Shown piece after piece: positions 50,751 through 61,079 of a stretch of DNA of 64,000 bases. How positions within the stretch are numbered: position 1 is the stretch's first letter; each line of letters begins with the position of its first letter. The notes beneath the pieces were generated by a model. It made no database searches. It was given only the letters and a program-made list of their open reading frames with translations, and had not been told where the DNA came from. Origin of the DNA: Luteibacter sp. dw_328 (GTDB lineage Bacteria > Pseudomonadota > Gammaproteobacteria > Xanthomonadales > Rhodanobacteraceae). A program made the translations under genes and the position numbers. Location: positions 62,001 to 126,000 of the forward strand of contig NZ_JAAVUW010000005.1 of the NCBI RefSeq assembly GCF_018449605.1, read 5' to 3'.

Positions 50751-51334
50751 GCCCCTATCCCGAACATCTTCCGCCGAACGTTCCTTCGCTACCCGATTCG
50801 TGGTGGATGAGGCTGAGCCGCTGGGCCATTCGCCGTAGCGGATGGCGATTCGTCGGCGAGCTTCCGAATCTTCCGAAGGTCGTAGTCATCGGCGCCCCTC
50901 ACTCGTCCTATTGGGACGGTGTGTGGGGCTTGCTGATGAAGTCGGCAATGGGACTGGACCTGGGCGTGATGATCAAGCGCGAGGTGCTCAACGGCCCATT
51001 CGGCCCGATCGTGCGCCGCCTCGGCATGGTGCCGATCGACCGAAAAGCGGCGACCGATGTCGTCGGCCAGATGGTCGAGAGGTTCGCAACGCGCGAGAAG
51101 ATGTGGCTCGGTATCGCCCCCGAGGGCACGCGCAAAGCAGTGAAGCAGTGGAAGTCCGGCTTCCTGCGTATCGCGAGCGCAGCGAATGTCCCCATCTTGC
51201 CCATCTTCATCGACTACCCGACGAAGACGTTTACCTTGGGTCCCGTCGTCGAGACGACGAACGATACGGAAGCAGACATGACGCGCATTCGCGCCATGTT
51301 CGCTGGATATCAAGGGAAGCACCGGACCGCTTGA
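50747..51334 (+). CDS. 1-acyl-sn-glycerol-3-phosphate acyltransferase-like protein (TTG start)
   Basis: A 195-aa PlsC-family acyltransferase. HX4D motif is APHSSYWDG, motif II is KREVLNGPFGPIVRRLGMVPIDR, and motif III APEGTRKAVKQWKSGFLRIA. The first codon is TTG at 50747, overlapping the ArfB stop, with GGAG at 50737-50740. A later ATG at 50807 (MRLSRWAIRRSGWRF) would lose the N-terminal Pro-rich part, but keep the catalytic core. A single hydrophobic helix is not evident, so membrane association is probably peripheral. Confidence 0.9.
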   Translation: MSPYPEHLPPNVPSLPDSWWMRLSRWAIRRSGWRFVGELPNLPKVVVIGAPHSSYWDGVWGLLMKSAMGLDLGVMIKREVLNGPFGPIVRRLGMVPIDRKAATDVVGQMVERFATREKMWLGIAPEGTRKAVKQWKSGFLRIASAANVPILPIFIDYPTKTFTLGPVVETTNDTEADMTRIRAMFAGYQGKHRTA

Positions 51335-51339
51335 GTCCT

Positions 51340-51364
51340 GGCATGCGTCAACCGAGGGCATGCC
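51340..51364. terminator. Weak hairpin after the acyltransferase
   Basis: GGCATGC (51340-51346) and GCATGCC (51358-51364) are perfect inverted repeats around an 11-nt loop. They overlap the end of the convergent secreted protein gene. No T-run follows. Confidence 0.4.
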
Positions 51365-51752
51365 CGTGACGAATGGTGTAGAAGGCACGAGCTTGCGATG
51401 TGTTCTTCACCACCACTCGGTACGTGCCAGGGCCTATGTTAGCGAAAAGGTAGGACCCGCTAGCAAGCGTTTGCCACTGGCCATTTACAAGTCGCTGCAA
51501 CGATGATTCGAGCCACGCACTTCCCGTCACTGAGGTGGACGTAGCGCTCGTACAATTCGTGGTCCAACTGAAGAATTCATACACTTGACCGGCGACAAGA
51601 TCTCCCCGCAGCGTCTGGTCCTTCGGATAGGCGAAGCACCGACCTCGTGTGTCCTGTAACTTCCCTGTCGCCTGAGCAGCGTGAACCGCCGAACCCGATG
51701 CAAGCGGTACAAGCGCTCCAAGAAAAAGTGCGGCCTTCAAAGCTGAGTTCAT
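51348..51752 (-). CDS. Secreted protein of unknown function
   Basis: A 134-aa exported protein with a signal peptide (MNSALKAALFLGALVPLASGSAVHA, cleavage after AHA-A). The mature domain appears all-beta (AGQVYEFFSWTTNC ... SSLQRLVNGQWQTLASGSYLFANIGPGTYRVVVKNTSQARAFYTIRH), resembling a small jelly-roll/PPC-like domain, with two Cys that could form a disulfide. No motif allows a functional call. Confidence 0.75.
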   Translation of the reverse strand: MNSALKAALFLGALVPLASGSAVHAAQATGKLQDTRGRCFAYPKDQTLRGDLVAGQVYEFFSWTTNCTSATSTSVTGSAWLESSLQRLVNGQWQTLASGSYLFANIGPGTYRVVVKNTSQARAFYTIRHGHALG

Positions 51753-51951
51753 GATAGCTCCCGAGATAGCGCGTCATTGCGCACGACCACGTTAGAGAGG
51801 ACCGTACCGGGCTGATGCCGGACGAGTTCGCCGATGGACGTAGGATTACCCTAAGGGCCATGCCGTGCCGTCTGATACGCACGCAGAAACGGTGCCGCCC
51901 GCTTGATTACCGCGCCGATCCCCGACTCAACTTGCGAGTGCGCTCAGCCAG

Positions 51952-51976
51952 TCTCGTCGTACAGACGAATACGAGA
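51952..51976 (+). promoter_or_regulatory. Leader hairpin before the gene at 51986
   Basis: TCTCGT (51952-51957) pairs with ACGAGA (51971-51976), and CGT (51958-51960) with ACG (51965-51967), giving a bulged stem around ACAG. The right arm contains part of the probable SD (GAGAG, 51973-51977) of the following gene. Confidence 0.4.
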
Positions 51977-51985
51977 GAGCAGACC

Positions 51986-52447
51986 ATGGACATGGCGAGC
52001 GTCCTCAGGACACCGACACCAACCAGCAAGCCGTGGCAACTTCAGAGCCGTCGCACTAGCCACTGCATGCTGCGGGATAAGCCGATCAAGGGCGGCAGCA
52101 TCGCTGAGATTGCGCAGACGCTGGACGAAACTACCAAGGAGCAACTTCGTAACGTAAATATCCGCTCTATTGATCCGGTGGAACTCAGCAACTTCATCCT
52201 CATGTTGCATCACGAGGGTTACCTCGCTCATGAGGCTTTCACACATCTCGGCAACTACCAACTTGATTACAAGGGATTGATCGATCCGCTCAAGGAAGCC
52301 CGGGACGGACGTGAGTCCATCCGCGGAGTCGACGACATCATGTACGCGCTCGCGATACGTCATTACGAAACGAGCATCGACGCCCTCCTCGGAATTGAAC
52401 GGTTGACTGACTATCTGAATGGCCGGGGCGTCGATGTTTACGCGTGA
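51986..52447 (+). CDS. Soluble protein of unknown function
   Basis: A 153-aa protein without signal peptide; the ATG at 51986 follows a GAGAG SD. A mainly helical sequence holds SIAEIAQTLDETTKEQLRNVNIRSIDPVELSNFILMLHHEGYLAHEAFTHLG in its centre. I do not recognise the family. It ends head-on against the LysR gene with no intervening base (stop codons 52445-52447 and 52448-52450). Confidence 0.7.
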   Translation: MDMASVLRTPTPTSKPWQLQSRRTSHCMLRDKPIKGGSIAEIAQTLDETTKEQLRNVNIRSIDPVELSNFILMLHHEGYLAHEAFTHLGNYQLDYKGLIDPLKEARDGRESIRGVDDIMYALAIRHYETSIDALLGIERLTDYLNGRGVDVYA

Positions 52448-53479
52448 TTAGCGTTCCGAATGTCCCGACTCGTCATAGTCGCGATGTGTCAGCAAGCCCG
52501 GCCGAATCAGATCGATGAACGCCCTCGCCTCGGGGCTCAGGAACTTCCCCTTCCGCATCACCACACCGTAGCTTCGCTGCGGAAAGTACTGCCGCAGGTT
52601 TTTCACGACCAGACGCTCGCGATCCGCCTCCGTAATACAGATCCCCGTCACGATCGAAATGCCGAGTCCCATCGCAACGTACTGCTTGATCACGTCCCAA
52701 CCGCCCACCTCGATCGCGACGGTGTAAGGCACTTTCCGTTGTTGGAAAACCATGTCGACAAGGCGATACGTGGTCAGACGCTTTGGCGGAAGGATCAACC
52801 CGTAAGGCGAAAGATCCTCCAGCCGAATGTCAGTCTTGGATGCCAGCGGGTGGTCCGGCGGCATGATCAGCATCGGGTCGTAGTGGTAGACCGGTGCCCA
52901 GGCGATGTCGTGCGGCACGTCGATCATCGAGCCGACGGCGATATCCACTTCGTCGTTGCGCAGGAGCGCCAGCCCGTCGCGGTTGGTGACGTTGGACAAG
53001 GCCAGGTGGACGTGAGGGAAACGCTCGCGGTAGGTCTTGACCAGCTCCGGCAGCAGGTACTGAATGGTCGACGAGCCGGCGGCGACGGTCAGCTTGCCCG
53101 CCTGGGCGCCCTTGGTCTTGGACTGGAACTCGCGGTCCAGGTTTTCGAAGCCCTCGACCAGCGGGCGCGCCAGTTCGTACAGCGCCTCGCCGGCATCCGT
53201 CAGGGTGATACGGCGCCGGGTCCGCTCCAGCAGGTGGGTCCCAAGCTCCCGCTCCAGGGCCTTGAGCTGGAGGCTCACCGACGGCTGAGACAGGAAGAGT
53301 GCCTCGGCGGCTCGACTGAGCGTGCCGAGCCGGGTCGTGTAGACGAAGGCCCTCAGCTGCTTGAGCCGGTTCCCTTTGTAATAGAACCGGCCACCTTCCT
53401 CGTCGGCAGGACGATCGGCCATGCGCGGCTTCGCTCTCTTCGCGGGGGCCTTTTTTGGCGGATTCAGCTTACGGACCAT
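52448..53479 (-). CDS. LysR-family regulator, probably of the glyoxylate bypass
   Basis: A 343-aa LysR regulator with a 30-residue basic N-terminal extension (NPPKKAPAKRAKPRM) before the HTH LRAFVYTTRLGTLSRAAEALFLSQPSVSLQLKALE. The co-inducer domain resembles CysB/CbbR-like members (VAAGSSTIQYLLPELVKTYRERFPHVHLAL; VGGWDVIKQYVAMGLGISIVTGICI). It is divergent from aceB with a 136-bp intergenic region, so it likely controls aceBA and itself. Confidence 0.92.
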   Translation of the reverse strand: MVRKLNPPKKAPAKRAKPRMADRPADEEGGRFYYKGNRLKQLRAFVYTTRLGTLSRAAEALFLSQPSVSLQLKALERELGTHLLERTRRRITLTDAGEALYELARPLVEGFENLDREFQSKTKGAQAGKLTVAAGSSTIQYLLPELVKTYRERFPHVHLALSNVTNRDGLALLRNDEVDIAVGSMIDVPHDIAWAPVYHYDPMLIMPPDHPLASKTDIRLEDLSPYGLILPPKRLTTYRLVDMVFQQRKVPYTVAIEVGGWDVIKQYVAMGLGISIVTGICITEADRERLVVKNLRQYFPQRSYGVVMRKGKFLSPEARAFIDLIRPGLLTHRDYDESGHSER

Positions 53480-53514
53480 CGAATTTAGTCCACGTAATTA
53501 GGATGTTGTACCTC

Positions 53515-53533
53515 ACATTAGCATTGTTAATGT
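53515..53533. promoter_or_regulatory. Palindrome in the LysR-aceB intergenic region
   Basis: ACATTA (53515-53520) and TAATGT (53528-53533) flank GCATTGT. It contains a T-N11-A LysR box and lies about midway between the two divergent starts, in an AT-rich stretch. Confidence 0.55.
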
Positions 53534-53615
53534 AAAGCTTTGAAACATTTGTTTTGTCAAAAGCAACGCTTCGGACCTAGGGTGGATACCAGACCCGCAG
53601 CCCGAGGCAGATCCC

Positions 53616-55214
53616 ATGGCAGTTCCCAAGAACGTGATCGACCCCCTGGCGGGCGTCCGCTTCGGCGACGGCAGCAACACCTACAACGACGTCCTGACGC
53701 CGGGTGCCGTTGCCTTTGTCGCCGACCTGCACCGCCGCTTCGACAGCCGGCGCCTGGCCCTGCTCGCCGAGCGGACGGCCCGCCAGCTCCGCTACGACGC
53801 CGGCGAGCTGCCGGACTTCAGGCCGGACACTGCCGCGATCCGCGAAGCCGACTGGTCGGTGGCAGCTATCCCCGATGCCCTGATGGACCGCCGCGTGGAG
53901 ATTACCGGCCCCGTCGAGCGGAAGATGATCATCAATGCGCTCAACTCCGGCGCGAAGGTGTTCATGGCCGACTTCGAGGATTCGAGCGCGCCGACCTGGA
54001 CGAACCAGATCGAGGGCCAGCGAAACCTGCGTGATGCCGTCGATGGCACGATCGAATTCACCAACGCGGAGGGCAAGGTTTATCGCGTGGGCAAGCAACC
54101 CGCCGTGCTCGTGGTGCGTCCCCGAGGCTGGCACCTGCCGGAACGCCACGCGGAGGTCGATGGCGATGTGGTCGCCGGTGCGCTGGTGGACTTCGGCCTC
54201 TATGCCTTCCATAACGCCAAGGCGCTGCACGCCCGGGATCACGGTCCCTACTTCTACCTGCCCAAGTTGCAGAGCATGGAAGAGGCCGCGCTGTGGGAAT
54301 CGGTGATGGCCCATGCGGAAACCGTACTGGACCTGCCCCACGGCACGATGAAGGCCACGGTGCTGATCGAGACGCTGCCCGCCGTGTTCCAAATGGACGA
54401 GATCCTGCACGCCCTGCGCGATCGCATCGTCGGCCTGAACTGCGGCCGCTGGGACTACATCTTTTCCTACCTGAAGACCTTCCGCGCCCACGGCGACCGC
54501 CTTTTGCCGGAGCGTGGTCAGGTCGGCATGACGGCGCCCTTCCTCAAGGCGTACTCGGAACTGCTCATTCGGACCTGCCATCACCGTGGCGCCTTCGCGA
54601 TGGGCGGCATGGCGGCGCAGATACCTATTCGCGGCAACGAAGCAGCGAACGACGAAGCCATGGCCAAGGTGCGAGCCGACAAGCTTCGCGAAGTTACGGC
54701 AGGACATGACGGCACGTGGGTGGCTCATCCTGCGCTCGTGCCGATTGCCCAGGCCATCTTCGACGAACACATGCGCACGTCCAACCAATTGCATGTGCAG
54801 CGCGACGACGTCGTGGCCTCGCGCGACGCACTCATCGCGCCGGCGATCGGCACGATCACGCGCCCGGGTTTCGACAACAACGTGGAAGTCTGCCTCCGCT
54901 ACACGGCCGCCTGGCTGGAAGGCCTCGGTTGCGTGCCCATCCACAACCTGATGGAAGACGCCGCCACCGCCGAGATCGCACGTGCGCAGCTCTGGCAGTG
55001 GCTGCATCACGAGCCACTGGAATTCAGCGACCACGCACCGATCGACTTCGCACTGTTCGACCACGCGCTGGCGACGCACTGCCACCGCCTTCGTGAAAGC
55101 TCGCACCCGGGCGCATCGCGCGCCGAGCAGGCTGCCGCGCTGATCTCTGCGCTGACGCATGCCGACGAGCTCCGCGACTTCCTCACCCTGCCCGCCTATG
55201 AACACCTGTCCTGA
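53616..55214 (+). CDS. aceB: Malate synthase A
   Basis: Condenses glyoxylate with acetyl-CoA to malate in the glyoxylate bypass; 532 aa, the usual length of the A isoform. [32 protein letters not shown] and [17 protein letters not shown] are family signatures. The active-site region is [20 protein letters not shown], followed by [22 protein letters not shown] precedes ATG 53616. aceA follows after 22 bp. Confidence 0.97.
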   Translation: MAVPKNVIDPLAGVRFGDGSNTYNDVLTPGAVAFVADLHRRFDSRRLALLAERTARQLRYDAGELPDFRPDTAAIREADWSVAAIPDALMDRRVEITGPVERKMIINALNSGAKVFMADFEDSSAPTWTNQIEGQRNLRDAVDGTIEFTNAEGKVYRVGKQPAVLVVRPRGWHLPERHAEVDGDVVAGALVDFGLYAFHNAKALHARDHGPYFYLPKLQSMEEAALWESVMAHAETVLDLPHGTMKATVLIETLPAVFQMDEILHALRDRIVGLNCGRWDYIFSYLKTFRAHGDRLLPERGQVGMTAPFLKAYSELLIRTCHHRGAFAMGGMAAQIPIRGNEAANDEAMAKVRADKLREVTAGHDGTWVAHPALVPIAQAIFDEHMRTSNQLHVQRDDVVASRDALIAPAIGTITRPGFDNNVEVCLRYTAAWLEGLGCVPIHNLMEDAATAEIARAQLWQWLHHEPLEFSDHAPIDFALFDHALATHCHRLRESSHPGASRAEQAAALISALTHADELRDFLTLPAYEHLS

Positions 55215-55236
55215 TCATTCTCCAAGGAGTCACACC

Positions 55237-56526
<1,290 letters not shown>

Positions 56527-56556
56527 GCCGCGCACGCATAGAGAACAGCAGCACGT

Positions 56557-56588
56557 GGGCCGCGCACGCCGACAGAGGGGCGCGGCCC
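56557..56588. terminator. 9-bp hairpin after aceA, no U-tract
   Basis: GGGCCGCGC (56557-56565) and GCGCGGCCC (56580-56588) pair perfectly around a 14-nt loop between the convergent aceA and TonB-receptor genes. No poly-T on either side. Confidence 0.65.
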
Positions 56589-56602
56589 GTTCATTGGGTG
56601 GG

Positions 56603-58756
56603 TTACCAGCGATACGTCGCACTCGCCATCGCGGTGCGGCGATTGCCCCACGAACATCCCAGTTCGCCATAGCAGACCGACACGAAATGTTTGTCGAGCA
56701 GGTTGTTGACGTTGAGTGCCAGCGAGACGCTCGGCATCTCATAACGCACGACGGCATCGAGCAACGTATACGCAGGTACGTTGAAATCCCGGGTGACATC
56801 CGTCGTCACGTCGGGATGGTAGGTACCGCCATAGCTCTCGCCGACGCGACGCACACCGCCGCCGAAGCCAAGGCCGCGCGCCACGCCTTCGTGCACGGTG
56901 TAGTCGGCCCAGAGGGACGCCATGTGCATCGGCACGGTGACAGGCGGCTTACCGATATCCGTCACGACACTCGACCTGGTGGTCTCCGCGTCCGTGTAGG
57001 TATAAGCAGCTCTCAATTTCAGGCCGTCGGTCAGGTTGGCGACGCCTTCCAGTTCCGCACCTCGCGAACGCACTTCACCCGCAGCACGGGAAAAGCCAGC
57101 GTGCAACGCATCAGTCACAAGCACGTTGCCCTCATGGATCTCGAAGGCCGAGACCGTCACGAAGGCATCCACGTTTAGTGGCTGATACTTCACGCCGCCC
57201 TCGATCTGGCGACCGGTGGTTGGCAGGAATCCGCGGCCCAGATAGTCGAAGCCGCTATTGGGGAGGAACGACGTCGACCAGCTGACATACGGTGCCAGAC
57301 CCCAAGACGTCTGGTAGACGAGGCCGACACGGCCCGTCGTCTTGCTGTCGACCTGGCGGCTAGCCGTGTCCGCGATCTGGTCCAGTCCGCCCATCGATGT
57401 CCAGTCGCGACGCACACCGACCAGTGCCACCCAGCCGTCGCCGAACTTCAACTGGTCCTGTGCGTACGCGCCTGTCTGCTTCAGGCTCTGTCGATTGCGG
57501 AAGCCCGGTGTACCCAGCGGCGCCATGGGCAGGTTGTACTCGGGCGCATAAGCGCTCAGCGGATTGCCCAGGCCATCGCTTTCGCTCTGGCTGCTGTGCG
57601 TCTGTGAAACATCCAGCCCCATGAGCACGGCATGCTGCACCGGCCCGGTCGCGAAGTCGGCCGTTACCCGGTTATCCATGAGGTAGCTGTTCGTCTGCGA
57701 CTCGTTATCCATCGCATAGCGATTGAACGTGCTGTAGTCCGGCGACAGCGGGCCACTGCCATAGAGCTGGCGCCAACTCGTGGTCTGCCGGGCGACACGG
57801 CCGTTGAGGTGGAAGCTCCAGACCTCGTCGATACGGTGGTCGATCTTGTAACCGACGGCCGACTGCGTACGGCGATAGCTGTCCCAGTTCGTATCACCTG
57901 TGTACAAGGACGTGGATAGTTTGCCGTTCGGATTGAGCAGCACCGTTCCCTGCGCCGGCAGGAACGGATACAGGCTGTTGGTCAGGTCGCGCTGGTAGTT
58001 CATCAGCAACGTGACGCTCGTGTCGTCGTCAGGCGCATACGTGATCGCAGGGGCGATGGCGACGCGACGGTTATAGGTGTGGTCGATCTGCGTGTCGTCG
58101 TCGAAGCCGATCGCAGTGAGGCGATAACGCCACCGGCCGGCATCGTCCAGCGTACCGCCGTGATCGGTGCGTAGCTGGCGCTGCGCGTAGTTCCCGAGCT
58201 GGACGCCTACCTCATGCAGCGACTCCGTGGTCGGCATCTTGCTCGTGACGTCGATGAGGCCGCCCGGGTTGCTCTGTCCGTACAGCACCGAGCTCGGTCC
58301 CTTCAGCACGGCGACGGATTCGATCAGGTAAGGCTCGATACGGAGACTGAGGCCACCCGGCTGGGATCTCAGGCCATCCTGATAGATACCGAAAGACCCG
58401 GCGTCGAAGCCCCGGATGTAAGGCCAGTCGTAGCGCTGATCGGTGCCCGTCGCGTTGGAGGCGGTGCCCGCCGTGTAGTTCAGCGCGTCGGACAGGCTCT
58501 GCACGTTGCGTAGCGTAAGGCCTTCACGACTGACCACCGACACCGATTGCGGCACCTCGATGAGCGGTGCGTCGGTCTTCGTGGCCACGGTGGCCTGGGA
58601 CGCGGTCGATGCACGAACTTTCACGCCCTGCAGGTCGGTGACTTTATCCTTGTCTTTTTCGGCCACATCATCGACGGCATGAGCCATCGGTGCGGCGAGG
58701 AGCGCAGCGATACAAAACGGGATGGCGCGACGGCACAGCGTATCGAAGGGACGCAC
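56603..58756 (-). CDS. TonB-dependent siderophore receptor
   Basis: Outer-membrane ferric-siderophore receptor, 717 aa. The GTG at 58756 is chosen because AAGGA lies nine bases upstream and the product begins with a clean signal peptide (MRPFDTLCRRAIPFCIAALLAAPMAHA); an upstream ATG at 58855 adds 33 non-conserved residues. The plug domain (residues about 50-170) has IEVPQSVSVVSREGLTLRNVQSLSDAL and the YVGRG-like segment YDWPYIRGFDAGSFGIYQDGLR. SSVLYGQSNPGGLIDVTSKMP is a siderophore-receptor hallmark. The protein ends with aromatic ATYRW, as expected for a beta-barrel. No Fur box is evident upstream. Confidence 0.95.
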   Translation of the reverse strand: MRPFDTLCRRAIPFCIAALLAAPMAHAVDDVAEKDKDKVTDLQGVKVRASTASQATVATKTDAPLIEVPQSVSVVSREGLTLRNVQSLSDALNYTAGTASNATGTDQRYDWPYIRGFDAGSFGIYQDGLRSQPGGLSLRIEPYLIESVAVLKGPSSVLYGQSNPGGLIDVTSKMPTTESLHEVGVQLGNYAQRQLRTDHGGTLDDAGRWRYRLTAIGFDDDTQIDHTYNRRVAIAPAITYAPDDDTSVTLLMNYQRDLTNSLYPFLPAQGTVLLNPNGKLSTSLYTGDTNWDSYRRTQSAVGYKIDHRIDEVWSFHLNGRVARQTTSWRQLYGSGPLSPDYSTFNRYAMDNESQTNSYLMDNRVTADFATGPVQHAVLMGLDVSQTHSSQSESDGLGNPLSAYAPEYNLPMAPLGTPGFRNRQSLKQTGAYAQDQLKFGDGWVALVGVRRDWTSMGGLDQIADTASRQVDSKTTGRVGLVYQTSWGLAPYVSWSTSFLPNSGFDYLGRGFLPTTGRQIEGGVKYQPLNVDAFVTVSAFEIHEGNVLVTDALHAGFSRAAGEVRSRGAELEGVANLTDGLKLRAAYTYTDAETTRSSVVTDIGKPPVTVPMHMASLWADYTVHEGVARGLGFGGGVRRVGESYGGTYHPDVTTDVTRDFNVPAYTLLDAVVRYEMPSVSLALNVNNLLDKHFVSVCYGELGCSWGNRRTAMASATYRW

Positions 58757-58914
58757 GGCAAGCTTCCTTGAGGTAAACGGAGGGCTTGCTGGCTGGATCG
58801 CGAAGGCGAGCGTGGCTGGCTGGTCCGGGGGAGACCACGCCCGCGGAAATGACAACGCACGCGAGCGCGGCCGGCATTTTCAAGGCGAAACCCTACCCAC
58901 GTCAAGGAAGGCTG

Positions 58915-60702
58915 TCAGTGCACCGCCGGAACCAGCGCGATCACGGTCCAGCCCGGACGGGGTTCGAGCTCACGGTGGCCGGAGGCGATGCGGAGGTCGC
59001 CCTTCTCTTCCACACCGAAGAGCGGCACCGTGCGCGAGCCGTATTGCTCGATGAAATGCGGCCAGTCGAACGTCTCGGTCAGGCGCGTCGACTTGATCCG
59101 CCATCCATCCTGGAGCATCTCGGCGAAACGTGCATGGGTCATGTCGTCGGCGAACAGCGCCGTGGCGAGGAGACTGCCCGCGAGCGATGCGCGACCGTGA
59201 CTTTCCTCCGGCGAGAGATTGCGCAGACGGTACACCTTGTCGCGCCCGAACTCCTCCCTGTAGTGCACGCTCGCGAGTGAGTTCAGTTCGCGATGCGTGG
59301 ACATGGCCAGAAGGTGCCCAATGCCTGCCAGGTCGAGGTTGCGATCGGCGGCCTGCGACTGCGGATTACCGAAGAACGTCGTCAACCCGGCCATGCGCGC
59401 GGCGCGAATGCCATTCCAGTCGTCGTCGGCGACCACCACGCGCAAGTCCTCTATCCCCGCGAGCGCGCGTGCCACCTCGAGCGCCACCACGTCGGAACCA
59501 TAGATCAACACGCCGCGCGGTTCCGGATCTGCGACCTTCAGCCATCGTGCCAGCGGACGCGCCGTCGCGCTCTGGAAAACGACGGTGCCGATAATCATCA
59601 GAAACACGAGGGGAACCATCTTGTCCGCGCCAGCCATGCCGATCTTCTCCAGCCGGATGGCAAACAAGGCCGACACCGACGCCGCCACGATGCCACGCGG
59701 CGCGACCCAGGCGATCAACGCGCGCTCTCGCCACGGCAGTGCGCTGCCGACGCTCGACAACAAGACGGATAGCGGCCGGATGAACAGCTGCGCCACCACG
59801 AAGATGAGGATGCCGGCAAGCAGCGCACCATCCGGAAGTGGCCAGTCCAGTCGCGCGGCAAGCAGGATGAACAACGTCGACACCAGCAAGGTCGTCAGGT
59901 GCTCCTTGAAGTCCATGATGTCATCCATGTGCACGTCGCGCATGTTGCCCAGCGCGATACCCATGAGGGTCACGGCCAGCAAGCCCGATTCATGGGCAAG
60001 CGTATTCGACAGACTGAAGGCGGCGAGGACCGCGGCAAGCGTGCCGTAGTTCTGCAGGTATTCCGGAATGATGTGACGGCGCAGCAACCGGCCCAGTACG
60101 AAAGCGGCGATGCCACCGACGATGGCACCGCAGGCCACCGTGCCGAGAAACACCTGGATGGAATGCCCTTCGCGATGCGACACGATCGCTTCGTACACCA
60201 GCACCGCGAATAGCGCCCCGATCGGATCGATGACGATGCCTTCCCAGCGCAAGACGTTCGCGATGCGCGCGTTCGGCCGGACCGTGCGCAACATCGGTGC
60301 GATCACGGTGGGTCCCGTCACGCACGTCAGCGCGCCGAACAGGAAGGAGAGCTCCCAGCTCAAGCCACCGATCCAGTGTGCGGCACCCGCGAGCATCAGC
60401 AACGCGAGGATCGCGCCATAGGTCACCAGTCCACGCACCGCGTGGCCGATGCCCTTCAGCTCGTGGAAACGCAAGGTGAGGCTGCCCTCGAACAGGATCA
60501 CCGCCACCGCCAAGGACACGATGGGGAAAAGCAGATCGCCCAGTACCTTGTCCGGGTGGAGCAGTCCGGTGACGGGCCCGGCCAGGATGCCGGCAAGCAG
60601 GAGGAAGAGAATGGCCGGCAGCCGGACCCGCCAGGCGATCCACTGGCAGACGAACCCCATGCCGAGCATCAGGGTCAGCAACATTCCGAGTTCGAGGCCC
60701 AT
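58915..60702 (-). CDS. Monovalent cation:proton antiporter with C-terminal TrkA-N domain
   Basis: Inner-membrane CPA1-like Na+(K+)/H+ antiporter, 595 aa. About 12 helices fill residues 1-390 (GMLLTLMLGMGFVCQW ...), with TGPTVIAPMLRTVRPNARIANVLRWEGIVIDPIGAL and VAPRGIVAASVSALFAIRL as exchanger motifs. The C-terminal domain (from about 405) is TrkA-N-like: VLIYGSDVVALEVARALAGIEDLRVVVADDD. The start at 60702 (MGLELGMLL) is supported by AAGGA; an in-frame upstream ATG is not needed. A ligand-gated (NAD/H) regulation is plausible but unproven. Confidence 0.93.
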   Translation of the reverse strand: MGLELGMLLTLMLGMGFVCQWIAWRVRLPAILFLLLAGILAGPVTGLLHPDKVLGDLLFPIVSLAVAVILFEGSLTLRFHELKGIGHAVRGLVTYGAILALLMLAGAAHWIGGLSWELSFLFGALTCVTGPTVIAPMLRTVRPNARIANVLRWEGIVIDPIGALFAVLVYEAIVSHREGHSIQVFLGTVACGAIVGGIAAFVLGRLLRRHIIPEYLQNYGTLAAVLAAFSLSNTLAHESGLLAVTLMGIALGNMRDVHMDDIMDFKEHLTTLLVSTLFILLAARLDWPLPDGALLAGILIFVVAQLFIRPLSVLLSSVGSALPWRERALIAWVAPRGIVAASVSALFAIRLEKIGMAGADKMVPLVFLMIIGTVVFQSATARPLARWLKVADPEPRGVLIYGSDVVALEVARALAGIEDLRVVVADDDWNGIRAARMAGLTTFFGNPQSQAADRNLDLAGIGHLLAMSTHRELNSLASVHYREEFGRDKVYRLRNLSPEESHGRASLAGSLLATALFADDMTHARFAEMLQDGWRIKSTRLTETFDWPHFIEQYGSRTVPLFGVEEKGDLRIASGHRELEPRPGWTVIALVPAVH

Positions 60703-61079
60703 GTCTTTCCTTGTCCCAAAAAGAAAAACGGCCAACACCGTGAGGCGGGCCGAGATAGGGACAGCATAAGGAGCAGTAGGTGAAGAAAAGGCCGGGCTCC
60801 GGTGCTGGAGCGGGGGGAGGGAGGGGTATCCAACACCGGAGCGGGGCGGGCAGCCCATTAGAGAACCGCCTGGTACAGAATTATCCGCTCGCCCCTGGGA
60901 TTCGTCAACTACTCAGTACATGAAATAAGTATTAACTCTTCTGGGGCAACTTTGGCCCGTGTTTTGCTGGCTGCGCCCTGCCTGACCTTATGCACATGTC
61001 GCGGCCCTCCGACCGGGGCATGCTGACCATGCCGACAGTTCGTGGGGACGAGCGTCGCGCCACGGAGGGGCTCAGCGGA
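60703..61079. other. 377-bp intergenic region between antiporter and ABC permease
   Basis: No gene is visible. It holds the antiporter promoter on the minus strand, and a 9-bp inverted repeat GCTCCGGTG (60796-60804) with CACCGGAGC (60834-60842) separated by a G-rich 29-nt loop. An AT-rich patch near 60915-60945 (AAATAAGTATTAACTC) is the probable promoter region of the permease operon, although I cannot place clear -35/-10 boxes. Confidence 0.6.

Noticed and set aside
58757-58914. Fur-box in front of the siderophore receptor
   Set aside because: No GATAATGATAATCATTATC-like sequence found; only direct GCTGGCTGG repeats are present.
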